A stretch of DNA of 61,275 nt, taken from contig JBBBWG010025001.1 of the NCBI GenBank assembly GCA_037176905.1, positions 1 through 61,275 of the forward strand, in the 5' to 3' direction. The position numbers and the translations under genes were made by a program. This DNA comes from Azolla pinnata. Taxonomy: Eukaryota > Streptophyta > Polypodiopsida > Salviniales > Salviniaceae. Under the pieces are notes generated by a model that was given only the letters and a program-made list of their open reading frames with translations, made no database searches and had not been told where the DNA came from. Positions 1 through 12,727 of this stretch are shown here, piece by piece; position 1 is the stretch's first letter, and every line of letters starts with the position of its first letter.

Positions 1-545
1 CTACTGCAAGGGTGAGGCTTCGAAAAGTGTAGTTATCGCACTTTGGCTGCTACAAAATGTCATACTTTGCCTATTGCAAGTTTCGGACTCTTACGACCGT
101 AGTTATCAAGCTCGAGCTATTGCAAGTGCTTGACTCCTATCACTGACCGTTATAACTATGGGTAATGCAATATACCGTAATCTACTAGATCACGAATATC
201 AAGCTCTAGCTATTGCAATAATCAAACTCTTGCTCCTGTGGGTATTAGACTCCGAGCCTTCGCAAACATCAACCTCCAGTGAACGCGGTTATATCAGGCT
301 CCAGAGTCTGGCGATTTAAATTTGTATAAGAGTTCCATACTGTTGAGATCGTAATATCACGCTCTCGCTAGTGCATGTATAAGACTAACGCAAGATTATA
401 TCGATCAGACTCGGGCTACTACGATGAAAATCAAGCTCCCGCTATCGCAAGATTACATAAGTCAGACTTGGGCTACTGCGATGAAATCAAACTCCTGCCA
501 TCACAAGATTATACATCGGACTCCGGCTTTTGGGCAACAATATGA
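1..545. repeat. Degenerate tandem repeat at window start
   Basis: Short related units built around 'gctattgcaa' and 'tcaagctc' recur through the stretch. Towards its end the units are long enough to measure: 'caagattata' or a close variant starts at about 391, 448 and 503, each followed by a 'cagactcgggctactacgatg'-like core, so the period is 55-57 bp. The left part is more decayed. No coding capacity is seen. It looks like the edge of a satellite or minisatellite block upstream of the first gene. Confidence 0.6.
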
Positions 546-595
546 TGTGATGACCAAAAGTGATATTTCAATGATCATTCGTTCCATAAGAACAC

Positions 596-3326
596 ATGGA
601 AACAGAGAGAAAGAGAAGAGAGAGAGAGAGAGCATCTCCAGAGAATAGGATCCGGAAGACTCGAAGGCAGAGAGAAACAGAGCTTTCCCCAACATGGGCA
701 CTCAGGAAAGATTCAGATCATCTCTCCATCAAGCTATCCAGGTACATCACCATCGCCATTGTAATCATCACCATCGTCATCATCATCATCGTCGTCATCG
801 TCATCCTTCCTTCATTCTTTGGTCAGGGTGCTCAAGCTTCCCTTCATTCATGGGGCATGAAGCTCCAGCATCTCGTTAACCCTGAGAAACCGGACCCTCC
901 TCCACCTTTGGAGCCCCTTTCAACCGCTTATCAAGCTACCATGGATTTGGAGCAGAGATCCAGAAACCAGTTAGAGGCTTGGTACAAGAACAGTTCTTGG
1001 ATAGACACTCCACCTGTCCTCAAGGTCAGTGGATATGGTTTTCAATACTGCTGGTCCACGTCTTCTTCTGGCTTTTGTTTTCTTCGGTGCACACGTGTTT
1101 CGATCTTCATCCCATTACCATGGATTCTCCTTAGCCTGGTTAAGGTCTAGGTTTTTACCCCATTCTTTCTCAGTTTGATCCACGCTTTTCCATCTTTGTC
1201 CGAAGTTGATTGGATAATTTAGGCCTTGGGGTTGAGCATCAAGCTTCGATTCCCTCAACAACAAGCATTTTGAAAATTTCACCATTTTAGCAATTTTGCT
1301 TTCTCTTTTCTGATTGTTCAAAATTTGAGCATCCGTGTCACCATGATTGCATTCATCAAAACATCATCATCTACTCCGCCATCAGCCTCTATTTTATTTT
1401 ATGCTGATTGTTTAATGCATTAGATATGTAATTAATACTTAGCTTGACCTATAAATGCACGGTGGCATGGAATGCATTGTCAGGTTGTGTTTCACTTTTT
1501 CAGCTTCCACAATGAGTGTGGATTTTGATCCTGGTAAAACAAGTACTTTTCAGTTCAATAAGCCACTGTATAAACTTTCTCCTTGACTGCTCAAAATAGA
1601 GAGTGGATTACGATCACATTATGGTGAACTATGATCACATTATAAAAATCATGACATTAATTTGTTTTTTCATAAAATCCATGCGTTGTTCTGGTTAGTT
1701 ACCTGATTTACAGTTTTTTCTTCCAAAGGAATTGATATGATTCAGATCACCTTGGAATAATATCTTAGGATATGCTTAATGTAGAATATGATATCTCCAG
1801 ATTTATTATGTCAAGAAGCATGTGCAATATAATTGAATGGTCTTCATTGTGAAAAAAATCAAATGCAATATAGTTGGATAACCTTTGGTCTATCAAGAAT
1901 GCATTATGGTTTTTGACCTGGTTTTCAGTTTATCTTGAACAGGCAAGATCTCCTAAAGGCACATTATGTGAACTCAATGGAAATTTCCAAATAGGCCTAC
2001 CACCTGATGATGTTTTTGACATCCTCATCGACCCCGGAAATAAGCGCGTCTTCAAAAATATCAAGGTTATCATAACCAAATGAGAATGTTAAAGTGTATC
2101 TCTTTCAGGATCTTCGTCGAGTCAAGTAAGCCTATCGAATGCATGGTTTCCAGGCTATCCCTTCCCATTCAATGGATCAAGGATTAAAGTCGTGTAGTAG
2201 ACACCTAGGGTTACCTCAATCTGAATGGTAATCCTTCTATAGTTAATATAGGTCTCATAGCCATCCCTTTGTATATATATCTATGAGCAGAGTGAAGCAA
2301 TTCATGCTTGAGAAAGATAACCGTCCTTTTGTATATCTCTAAACACTGGATTGTATGGGTCTGGTGTCGGGACCATAACTATCCAGAGAATAAATTGCAT
2401 ATGGACAAATCTATGTTCATCCTTAACTGCTATGGGCATAACCACAGCTGGCATAACACTTACCTCTGTTGTTATTTTGACATTCTTAGTTCAGATGATG
2501 TGCCATTTGTGCTATTGGTGTCATAACACATTTTAACCAAGGTCCTTAATGTTTATTTGATGTAAATCGCTGGCAGGAGGTCACATACAGAAAGGTTCTT
2601 GAGGACCATGGCCATAGGCAGCTGGTGGAGGTAGAGCATTCGGCCATTTGGAGGTTCTTATGCTTTTCCGGAACACTCTTAATTCGGGTCATCGTTGACC
2701 AAAACAGAGAAAGTCGTAAAGTAAGAAGGTTTATTGGTTTATTTGCAAACGTTCAAATTAAAACCTAGAAATAGATCATCAGTAAGTCAATATTTTGTAG
2801 TAGGTCAACTTACAGTTTAACTAGGATAGGTGGAACTCAGTTACCTCAGTTTTATGAGTTTCCAGTTATGTGCATGGGAAACTGGAATAAGATGTATGGG
2901 CAGCTTTTTAGTAAAGCACTGAGATTTGGATTGAGGTTCTCCTGGAGAAAGGATTTATGCATACCCGCTAATGTTTAACCTCAATAGAGAGATTAACTTG
3001 GTTTGGTTATTGAACAGGTGAAATATTCCCTTGCCAAAGAAGGTTTTATGAAGAGATTTGAGGGTACATGGGACATCAAACCTAATTATGTGGATGCTCC
3101 TCACTGCAATTCCATGACAGATCCAGAGATCGATCCTGTATGCATATTGAGTAGGGTGGCTTCTGATGTGACGTTGATACAAGTTGTACAACCTAAGATC
3201 ATTCCACCACCGCCCATATCATGGTATATCCGGGGTATCTCAAGTAAGCAGACTGAGATTTTATTAGAAGATCTTCAAATAGAGGCCAAAAGGCTTCGAG
3301 ACGGTAACATAGAGGTAAACATGTGA
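596..3326 (+). CDS. DUF220-family protein (START/polyketide-cyclase-like fold)
   Basis: Four exons read as 596-1024, 1943-2065, 2577-2720 and 3018-3326, all phase 0 and all GT-AG, giving 334 residues. Exons 2-4 carry the DUF220 signature of plant proteins in the polyketide cyclase/lipid-transport superfamily: [13 protein letters not shown] followed by KRVFKNIK, then AIWRFL and a VDQNRE segment, then [12 protein letters not shown], and near the C-terminus [15 protein letters not shown]. The fold suggests binding of a hydrophobic ligand; no member's ligand is known to me. The first ~60 residues are unusual: a charged Arg/Glu stretch, then a hydrophobic run of Ile/Val (about residues 50-75) encoded by a degenerate (CAT/CGT)n tract. 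It could be a membrane anchor, or the true start may be a later Met (position 859 or 941). Family call is firm, start is not. Confidence 0.82.
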
Positions 3327-4383
3327 ACTATGGATATGAAGAAAGAGGAATACTGTCCAAACACCATTGCCGTTGTGGGGAGATGTATTTAACAGCAGTA
3401 CACAATAATTTCCGTTGTTACTGTAAAAAAAACTAAGAATTCAAGGAAGTTGTTGATCACCTGAGACAGTGGATGGTTATTCCATGAATTTTGGATGTTA
3501 TCAATTTGGAGATTTCATGATGAGGTTAACTGGCATCATGGAAATCCCTGTATTGAAGACAATCAAGAAATTTGGCATTAGGGGAGATGTGGAAAAAATG
3601 ATTTTAATATCTTCAATACAGGGATGATGAGAAAATTATGTATTACCAAATCCAGATGATTTGAAAATTATGCTGATTGAAGCTATAAGGTTCACCTAAT
3701 TGCCATTTTGGCACCATTATTGAAAAAGACCAAAATTTTGTTGAAACTAGTAATGAAAGAATTGCCCAAAAGATCAAATTGAAACTTAGAGAATACGTTT
3801 CTCATTACCGTATTACTGGATGTATCGCATACACGCCCTCACCTGTTCCATGCCGATGATTGAAACTTTCAAGATATAATTTGGTAAGCTTTGCTTTCTG
3901 AAGGAACGTCTCAAAATTAAACGTGGCTAGATCCTATTTTTTGCACAGAACAGCTGCACCAAGAACATTGTGTACATATATGTCTTTGTTGCATTTACCA
4001 CATGCATAAGCGGTATGGCATTAAGTTGGCCTTCAACATTTACATCTACGAATGTCAAAATTTATCTACCTACAAATTTTAGTGCACCTACCACATCTGC
4101 ATAAGTGGTATAGCATGTACATAATTTAATTTGACTCTTAACAATAGCAATAAGAAGTGAATAGATTCAGGTATAGCATGTACTTACAATAAATGACACA
4201 ACAGATGGCTTAATTATTTGAAGCTCTCACTCACCTGGGGCTTTGAATCCATCTCAAACTGCCTCAACATCAAATTCGTTATCTTCCAAAAAAGTACGAC
4301 AAATTTGACATTGGTTAACCATTTATGCAAAGTACATTTGCCAAAAGGAAATGAAATAATGATATTTTGATACACTCTTTGTC
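3327..4383. other. Intergenic, convergent 3' ends
   Basis: This stretch lies between the 3' ends of two converging genes and shows no credible coding exon. It holds the perfect inverted repeat at 3545-3558/3610-3623. It also holds two copies of a 'gcataag(c/t)ggtat(g/a)gca' phrase near 4005 and 4098, suggesting a small local duplication. Confidence 0.5.
3545..3623. repeat. Perfect 14-bp inverted repeat (hairpin)
   Basis: CCCTGTATTGAAGA at 3545-3558 is matched by its exact reverse complement at 3610-3623, with a 51-base AT-rich spacer. It sits in the 3' flank of the DUF220 gene. It may be a small foldback insertion or an RNA hairpin in the 3' UTR; nothing else in the sequence decides this. 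Confidence 0.55.
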
Positions 4384-7300
4384 TTATGTGTTCACCAAGT
4401 CAGCACCACTCACATATTTAGCTATGAATGAGAAGAGGCGAATAGGTGCACCCATTATGGGAGCATCAGAGAAGGGTTTTATGTCATTGTCTACCAGAAT
4501 AGCACTTTGAGGTGTTTCTGACTTGGTTGTTTGAGGGGGTACATGTTGAAAATCCAAGTTAATCATTTCAGGTACTGTCGTATGAAGGTCCTCGCCCATC
4601 ATTTTTAACTTGGTTCCTTCTGATGGACTTCCTTCTCCTATCAGTGGTATAATCTCCTCCAAACCACTCTTGTCAGAGATTGTTGTCATGCCTTCTTCCT
4701 CTAATAATTGCCTTTTGTCTTCAAACATTGGTAGTATTTCTTCCTCTATTAGACTTTTATCCTTGATCACTGGTAGCACTTCTTTGGTTTGCTCCACCAC
4801 ATCCCCCTCAGGTATTGATACATATTTTTCATTTTCAGGTCCTAAGCTCTCCATATGCCCAATACTCTGCATTTCTATAAGATGGCTATATTTTCTAGTG
4901 ATGCGATCTATTAAAACAGTCTGCTCATTGATCTGTAGTAAAAAGGATGATCGGTAGGTAAGAATTCGACCTTCAGCATCTCTGTCAGAAGAAGAATTAA
5001 AATCTTACTTTTTCGACCAGTGCTGAATTTTCAGAAACTAGCTTTTCCACCATGCCAGCTGCAGCAACCATTTGCAGGCGGGAATCTTCTGCAAGTGCTG
5101 CAGCCTCCACAGCTGACATTTTTCTTGAGCCCCACCCAAACCAGCCCTGTATTTGTAAGCATAGACAAAGAAAGAGTTATTTCATGGGTTTGTTTTTTAC
5201 TTAATTACAGTTGATATTTCTATCAAACATAAACAATGTCAATGTGACAAAGGCAATCGAGAGATCCTTACAAATTGAAAAGCATAATATAACACAAGCA
5301 CAATGTAAGGACAGCAACCTTAGATTTTTCTGAGGAGAGTTCACTCTTAACATGGCTATGAATAGCAGCTTCTCGCTCAAGTTGATTAATACCCATTTGC
5401 ATCGCTGAAACTTTTGTTGCTAGTTGTCGACGCTCTTGTTGCAGCTGCTCAATGGTAGAGTTCATCTCCTCAACCTGTCATGCTTCAAGAATCAAACCCA
5501 ACATTTTGCTAAGGACAATTTGAACTATCAGAAAACACGAAATGCTACTCAGGAGTTTCAAGAGTATTATAAAAGTAGGGTGCCCACAAACATTTTTCAA
5601 CTCTAAATTATGCTTGGAAGATTCTCTAAAATTTATCAGAAAAGAGAAAACATGTAATTTCCAACAGGATTGCTAGAATAGAAAAACTCGATCAGTTCCT
5701 CAGACCATTCAAATTCCAATTTACTCCCCATCCAGTAGTCATCAGACAAGTCAAAATTTAATTAAATGTTAGCATGCATAAACTAAATGACAAAAAGCCC
5801 AAGCGGATGGTTTGTGCATGTGCAGTACCAATCACCAAGCAATACCTTGGTTTTAAAAAAACCTCATTGAGATGCAAATAGGCCCATGAATTTTTAGGTC
5901 AATTAATGAGTGATAGTACATAGAGGGTGACATTTCTAATTTTCAAAGGAAAAATAGTTGAAGGTTTCTCACTTACTGTCCTTGATGAAGAGCTAATAAC
6001 ATAGAAGTGCATGATAACTCATGAGCACAGAAATCCAAGCATGAAGAATAGATCCTGGCCAAAATTCCCTGACATTACCTTTTTAACCAATTGAATGTTA
6101 TCTTCTCTCAACTGAATATTCTCTTCCTTCAGTTGCTCAACTTCCAAATGCTTTGCTGCCTGCTCATTGGTCAAAAACTTTCATCAGAATCAACTTATAT
6201 TGCAATTTAAACTGACAACTGAAACAATCCATTCAACTTACAACAATATTGGGATCTGCATGAGATTCAGAGTTTCCTATCAAGACAAATATGATCAATG
6301 TCTTGTGAATTAATAAAATGCACACATAAGTTACCACTATTGGGAAGAGGACATCCAGATATTATCATTTAGGCAAAAGAGCTTCGAATGCCTCAGGTCT
6401 GAGTTGAAAACTATATAAAGAAAGACAGGTGCTTCTTTGCTTGCATAACGACAACACGAGAGACTGTCTACTGATGTGCCTTGCTTTACTTTGAAGAAGC
6501 ACTGGAGACCCACATGATGGATCCAAGTCATAATGTTGACAATTCATGGAAAGCTATGAATAACTCCTGACCTTGGTTATACCACTTGTTTCCGACTTTC
6601 CCTGTTCGCATACATGTGCATGACCATAAACTCTCCGTGTGTAGCCGAGATAACATTTACTTACAGACCATCTTTCAGTGATCCAAAGTGTCTAGATGCT
6701 CATAAAAGAATCACGCACTCATTTTTATTGCATCTCCAGATATACTGACATGCAGCAAACAACATGTACCTAGGAAATTATTTAGGTTTATTGTTATAAA
6801 TTAATATTCAAACAAATCAAAATGCTCGCTAACAACCAAGTACAACTTGTGAATACTGGCAAATGATATGATGAAAAACCGGAAGAAAATATGATTTGAT
6901 CACCTCTGTTTCTCTTTGAAGTTTACATGCCGTTCTTAGCCTCATACTTTCGTCTTGTAAATTCTGTATCTCTCCCCTTAGATTTATCTGCAAGCTCAAA
7001 TTGAAGTAATTAGCATGCATCACCTCTGCTATTCACTATTAAAATACAATCTTTACAAACTTACCTCAGTTATCTTTTGATGCTTTTCCAATTCTCTTAA
7101 CTGAATCAGTTCATTCATTAATTGTTTAATCCGTAATTCAAAGTCTTCCTGTAAAGAAACTAAACATCCCCGATGAGCAATATGGACCCAGGAAATTGTA
7201 AGAACTAATGATTCTTCACTATTGGATAAAGTACTCAAAATTCTTTGAAGACACGATGAAATACATCTCAGGCATAAAACTCGGAAACATGTCAGAGATG

Positions 7301-10297
7301 TAAGAGACATCATCCAACGGTAGAGCTTATAGTTTCCCCAGATGAAACTCATTGATAGCTAACGAAATTAATTTAGCCCAAATAGACCAGCCACTTTTGC
7401 ATTACTATTCCACTGGAATGTAGAAGCAAAAGACGTACTCCTTACAATTTTGTACATTGTAATTTAAGTTTATCCAGGAAGCTACAATTCTCCTCAACAA
7501 ATAATGTGACACCTTGGCTGCAAAGACATGGAGCTCATTCAATATTTTCTTCTATCAATAATTGTAGACAATAAACAACACGAGAGCTAAACTGTATTTT
7601 GAGCTAAAATATATATTCAGGATATGTGCAAAGGGCAAATGAGGCGCCACTCTCCTTTCTCCTCTTTACAATTGCATGTTGAATTTGAACATAACAAAGG
7701 TTAGGTCTTTAACACAGAATGTTTTTCTCATGTTACCACTGTCACCTCTCCAAAACAAATTCACGTGTCCTGAAAATGTTTTAGTAAGTTGTGTAAAATA
7801 TGCCTTAAGTTGACTTCGAAATTCACAGCCCGAAGCTGATATGCATCTCATCCAACGTTAATTGGATGAATCACATCTTGATCCTATAACCTGCCATCCT
7901 TCATCTTTGCTCACATTTCCAGCTATAAAAGCACACTGTGATTCTCAATCTTGACAACAAATAATCACGAGCTTGATAATAGTTATCGATGATGAAATGG
8001 ATCTACTCAATCATCATAGAACTTTCAACTGATACCTGAATGCAAGATCCTGGAATAACTGGACAAATGACTACCCAACTGAATTTCATAAACGTTCTGT
8101 AGTCTTCTCGGTAGGAATCTCTTCATGCATCATAAAGCAAATGTATTGCATACCATCTTCTAAAACATTTCTTCAACAACCTATGGCATAGGATAAATGG
8201 GGAGCCAAGGGAATTTTATCACCATTTCATAGAATCCTTAGCTAGGAATCCCTTGGTGCAAAATGAAGCAAGTGTAATGCATCTCATCTTTCCAGACATT
8301 TCTTCATGTCTTACATCCAACTAGAGCACAACATTTTTTTCTATGGATTTTTTGTGTCTTTTTGGTTGTCTCTCATATGATTTTAGGGAATCAATGCAAG
8401 ATACATTTCTGGGCCTCAACATGTACTCGCAACCATTTTCATGGCAATGATTCTAGTAGTAAGTGACACAATGTCAAGAAGTGCAAGTATATACTAAAGA
8501 TGATTATGAATATAACAAGGGTGAGTTCATGTTATCCACATTAAAGCAGAATTAAAATTTTCACTCTACTTTAGGATCAATTAAGTGCTTCCATTTCTAC
8601 CTTAGTTTCTGCACGAAAAGACACACAGCTTGCCTACGTTCACTCCAAGTATACTCCGTTTTCATTAAATTACTTGATACATACGGCAGAGAAGTTATTT
8701 ACAAGCATGACGTGCATTTAACTAACATGCTTGGGTCGACTGCTATGATGCACATTGTACCCAAAAAATTGATAGTGACTGAGTGAGGATATGACAAAGT
8801 TCTCCATATGATCTCTATGATAATTATGTGCCTCGTATCATATTTCTCATGTTGTTGATAATATCTTATTCTGTATTGTCATTCGCCAGTTTATTTATTG
8901 GTAAATGTGTGGGACTATGGAAGAAGAGCAAGTGATGAGCGATTGTTGTTGTGTCCCATGCTCTAGTATAAAAGTCGTTTTGCTATGCTTTTGAAGCCCA
9001 TGCAACATCAGGATAGTGTGTCTTAATTCAGCATTATCTGTTGTTTCATGCAACAACTAATAGAAAATATCCGATTCAACTGATAAATCTCCTGAGAGAA
9101 GTACCATCTTTGAATCCAGGGCTACCATTCGCGGTGGTGATAATTGAAGTTGCATTGTCATTGCATTAATCTGCTGGATCTTGTCACCACACTCCAAAGG
9201 AGTTCATGCAACATCCAGGCAGTGTGCTTAGTTCAGCATTCTCTGTTGTTTCACACCAAAAAAAATAGACATTATCTGATTCAAACGGAACACCATATGA
9301 AGCTGTGCTGCATGTGATGAGATAATTTTTTGGCTGAAACTTCCTGAAAGAAGTACCGTGTTCGTAATCCAGAGCCACCGTTTTCCATGGTGATAATTCA
9401 AGTTGCATTGTCAGAGCATGAATCTATTGGATTATGACACCATTCTTCCAAAGGAGCTTTCTTTTACATTCTTTTCGGACTACACTATCATGTTTCGCCT
9501 TTGAAGGCAATAGTAAACTCTATTTATCTCTCTAAATAGTCACAAACCTAACCCCATGCCGCATGGTAAGAAATTTCACTAATTCTTATTTCTCAAGAAT
9601 GTTGGAAACTATAATCGTCATGTGTCTCTCAAAACGAGGTCTAACATACTAGAATTTTACTAACATCAATAGGGAAAATGCAGCATTCTCTGGACAATGT
9701 TTCTAATGCTAATCACAAGAACATCTCTCTAGATTACTGACGTAATGTCACCAGTCAAAAAGTAGAGGACAAGGAAATTACCTTGATAGTATCATGAGAA
9801 GACCTCAGCTCTTCAACAACAATTTGCAGAGCCTGTTTGCTCTCCGTCTCTGAGGCCAAAGCCATCCGTAAATCATGAACGAGTTCCTGGGAAGAAGAAA
9901 GGTCGCTCTCGTGGGAGAGACGAGGGACCGGTACCTGCGAGGGAGCACTTTCCCGCTCCTCGTCCTCTTCTTCAGCTTCTTCATCGTTTCTACCTTTGTT
10001 TTCAACTGGGACGTCGCCATTGGAAGAAGAACCACGTGGATCTGCAGGAGAGGCATCACGAGACGACGACGGTAAAGAAGAAGAAGAAGAAGTACAGGTA
10101 TGGAGGCTGAATGGCGGAGCAGATCCATTGGTAAGAGCAACGTTATCGATCTTCTGCAAGCCACTGGCGGAGGCAGAGTCCGGTGGATCTGGGACAGGGG
10201 CAACAGGAGATGCAGATGACGATGGAGGAGCATCGCGGACGGCAGCAGCGGATCGATTCTTCTTCTTCTTCGATTTCTTGCTCTTCTTCTCCTCCAT
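4384..10297 (-). CDS. Long coiled-coil protein, unknown function
   Basis: Exons on the minus strand: 10297-9782, 7148-7065, 6987-6904, 6601-6572, (6276-6242), 6159-6079, 5474-5319, 5146-5009 and 4932-4384. All except the bracketed 35-bp one are phase 0-0, giving about 545 residues without it. The N-terminus is Lys-rich (MEEKKSKKSKKKKNRS), then low-complexity Ser/Pro and an acidic stretch. From about residue 150 to 345 the protein is heptad-rich coiled coil (for example LKEENIQLREDNIQLVKK), interrupted by a short GWFGWGSRK motif. The tail is acidic and ends in GAPIRLFSFIAKYVSGADLV, a hydrophobic patch that looks conserved. I do not recognise the family. The first intron is about 2.6 kb and contains a tandem duplication. 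Further small exons may have been missed in introns 1 and 4. Confidence 0.7.
6242..6276 (-). other. Candidate 35-bp frame-breaking microexon
   Basis: On the minus strand a good acceptor (TTGTCTTGATAG) and donor (GTAAGT) bracket exactly 35 bases. It reads in frame into the following exon (ending HADPNIV before AAKHLEVEQ), but it cannot follow the preceding 30-bp exon without shifting frame. Skipping it keeps the main frame open. Either a partner exon of 3n+1 length has been missed upstream, or this is an optional exon that destroys the frame. Confidence 0.4.
9000..9456. repeat. Tandem duplication in intron 1 of the coiled-coil gene
   Basis: A unit starting 'catgcaacatc' and ending near 'tgacaccattcttccaaagg' is present twice in direct orientation, at about 9000-9198 and 9206-9456. 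Shared blocks include 'ttcagcatt(a/c)tctgttgttt', 'gaagtacc' and 'ggtgataatt(g/c)aagttgca'. The second copy has a ~40-bp insertion. No coding potential is apparent. Confidence 0.65.
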
Positions 10298-10430
10298 GTC
10301 TGCGCCTCTCGAGAGACGCTCGCTCTGTGGACTTCGAAGCTTTATATTTCTCATCTTCTTCTTCTTCTTCTTCTTCTTCTCTCTTTTCTCTTTTCTTCTT
10401 CTTCTCTTTCTTTCTATTTTTCTCTTCCAA
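10253..10430. repeat. (CTT)n / (GAA)n pyrimidine tract at gene start
   Basis: Interrupted CTT triplets run through the first codons of the coiled-coil gene (encoding its poly-Lys/Glu start) and on into its 5' leader, where the longest pure run is near 10354-10380. Beyond it the leader is T-rich to about 10620. Confidence 0.8.
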
Positions 10431-10696
10431 TATTTTGCTTTATTATTTTTTTCCTTCCTTTTGTTTTCGTTTTTTTTTTCTGCTCGCATTTTCTTAAGTT
10501 TTTTTTTTGTTTATTTTTATTGTTTTTCTTCTCACATTTTCTTAGGTATTTTTACTATTATTTGAAACATGAATTTTCTTATTGTTATTGTTGGCTTTTT
10601 TTCTTCCTTTTTTTATGCGATATATCTTGTATTTTTCTCAGTGTAGCAGTAGTAACTTAGTAATTTAGTAAGGTAAGAGAAGTCGGAGTAGCAATA

Positions 10697-10796
10697 NNNN
10701 NNNNNNNNNNNNNNNNNNNNNNNNNNNNNNNNNNNNNNNNNNNNNNNNNNNNNNNNNNNNNNNNNNNNNNNNNNNNNNNNNNNNNNNNNNNNNNNN
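10697..10796. other. Assembly gap (100 N)
   Basis: Exactly 100 unknown bases, a conventional placeholder for a gap of unknown length. The flanks are TAG/AGT-rich ('gtagcagtagtaac', 'aataatagtagagtgg'), so a simple repeat that blocked assembly is the likely content. Confidence 0.98.
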
Positions 10797-11039
10797 CAGC
10801 AATAATAGTAGAGTGGAAGGAAGTAGTAGTAGCATTTTTAGTAGGCAAGGGATCGATCTATTAGCACTAATAATATTGATTAGCAATAATAATAATAGAG
10901 CGGAGCATTATCGAAGCACTTAGCTACGGGATGGAGCTTTGCCATTAGTAGGCAGGGGATCAATCCGTAGAGAAGCAGGGGATTAGTAGATATTGTAATA
11001 TCTACTGTGAAAAAAAAAGCAAGGTGTGATTAAGAGAAG

Positions 11040-11155
11040 CAAGAGCTCGATTAGCCTTGATTTCTTTTAGCAGGCGCTAAACTGTAATTTTTAATTTGAG
11101 TAGGTGTTAAAATGTCGGTTTTTATTTTAGTCGGGCGTTTTTTTTTTGTAATTCT
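11040..11155. mobile_element. Remnant end of the foldback element family
   Basis: 'gcaggcgctaaactgtaattttt', a second 'gtaggtgttaaaatg' unit and the terminal 'gtaattctccc' match in order the right arm of the element at 30199-30683. Only this arm is recognisable here, ending near 11158; the left arm is lost or lies in the gap. Confidence 0.55.
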
Positions 11156-11294
11156 CCCTTTCTTTTTTTAATGTTTTGTTTATGTCGTTTATCCGATTTT
11201 TTAATATGTTATAATAACTATTATTATTATTATTATAATAGAGGTTAAATTATACAACTAAGCATTACTCATGATGATGGGAAAATCTACCTTA

Positions 11295-11702
11295 CTAAGG
11301 TAAAGTTCCAATGAACGATATGTTGTAATAATGAATAAAAAGGAAGATCATCCCATATTGATAAAAGTTCTCAAGTTCCTTTGTAGTTGTCTTCGAATCC
11401 CCTTTTATGTTGTTATATCGACCTTTAAGAGTGTGAACCATTATTGAGCAGATGTCTTTAACTGCCTCAATTGGAGGTGTTCTTTTTCCTTCTATCACCA
11501 TGTCACATTGAGATTTCCAAATAACCCAAAGGGCAGTACTGTTGGGCAATTCCCACAAAGGAATGCAATCCATTCGTTGTGTTCTCTTCAGTCGAAAAGG
11601 GATAAAGCAAGAGAAGTCGCGATTGCATGCCTGTCCTTGTGAGATATAGTGATGAATTAAACTTATGCGATATATCTTATATTTTTTAAGAAATGAATAC
11701 AC
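11295..11702 (-). pseudogene. Possible reverse-transcriptase (LINE-like) C-terminal fragment
   Basis: An open frame of about 135 codons contains LPNSTALWVIWKSQCDMVIE followed by GKRTPP and a run ending LKGRYNNIK. A Trp-x-x-Trp-Lys segment followed by a hydrophobic-Glu-Gly-Lys stretch resembles the tail of plant non-LTR retrotransposon ORF2 or related endonuclease/RNase H-linked domains. No upstream RT domain is seen and the flanks are AT-rich transposon debris, so I treat it as a decayed fragment. The resemblance is from memory of the motif and is weak; an unrelated short hypothetical gene is possible. Confidence 0.35.
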
Positions 11703-11889
11703 ATGTTTTTTTTTTAATTTATCACTATTTGTTTATCTAATTTTTTAATACGTTAAATGATTTATTATTTGTTTTTCTCGATGTGTTTATTCTATTATTC
11801 TAGCCCATTTATCTCAAGATTGACAAAATAAAAAGAGATCCACGACGAAAGGAAGCGATGGTGTTCTGTGGCATGTATCCATCAATTCT

Positions 11890-12410
11890 TCTGCATGCGC
11901 CCATTTAAGCTCATTCTGAACTGTTTTTTTGCACTTGCTTGTAATCCATGAACCTGTCAAGCTATTCTGATTAGGAGGTTATTGCCAGCTCGGTACAGGC
12001 ATTCCCTCATCTGCTTCTGAAACTTCCTCTCGGGTAGATCCCTTGTTGCCATTCATCCTCTTTGTTGGGCCGAATCAAGCATTCGAGCTATTCTCGGCTT
12101 CAGGTTAGAGGTTACTCTCAACTGGGTACGGGTATTCTCAGCTTCTCTAAAGCAATCAAGCTATCTATATTCATTGCTTCAAATTAGAGGTTACTGCCAG
12201 CTCGGTACGAGTATTCTCCGCTCCAGATTAGAGGTTTACTGCCAGCTCCATACGGGTATTCCACCTTCTGCTTCTCGAAATTCCTCTCAAGTAGATCTCC
12301 TTGTTGGCCCGGATCACAAGCAATTCTTCTCCACAGGCCCATTTCCAGTCCGAATTCCGAGCGGTTTTTTTCTATCTGCACTTGCAGCTCAGCATGTTAT
12401 GAATTCGTTT
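11890..12410. repeat. Local repeat cluster ('gaggttactgccagctcggtac')
   Basis: The phrase 'ggttactgccagctc' with its 'gtacgggtattc' continuation recurs with variation at about 11978, 12111, 12187 and 12230. A larger block ('cttctgaaacttcctctcgg' plus 'gtagatcccttgttg') occurs at about 12012 and again, diverged, at about 12268. A flanking block around 'gcccattt' plus 'gcacttgc' is seen near 11898 and 12338. These are successive direct duplications in the region upstream of FIP1. Confidence 0.6.
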
Positions 12411-12727
12411 CCGACAATCAGAACAGTAGATCTAAGCAGAGGGTGAATTCGATAAACCAAGCACGTTTACACGTCGGAAAGAAGTGTTTCTATGACAAGA
12501 TAAACTGTGATTGTGAGGAAGGAAAAATATCTCACATACATTTTAACACGTCAAAGGAAAAAGGAAGAAAAATATCTGTAATGTCTTTGGGGCAGGGGCA
12601 TTTTTGTGAATAAGGAAAAGTGGATAAAACCCTTGGCCCAAAATCTCAGAAGAAGAACAAGAAGACGAAGAAGAAGACGACGACGACGAAGAAGAAGAAA
12701 TATCTGAACACAGAGAGAGCGGAAGCG

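Noticed and set aside
9996-10565. 189-codon plus-strand frame rich in Phe/Ser
   Set aside because: Antisense reading of the (GAA)n-rich first exon and leader of the coiled-coil gene.
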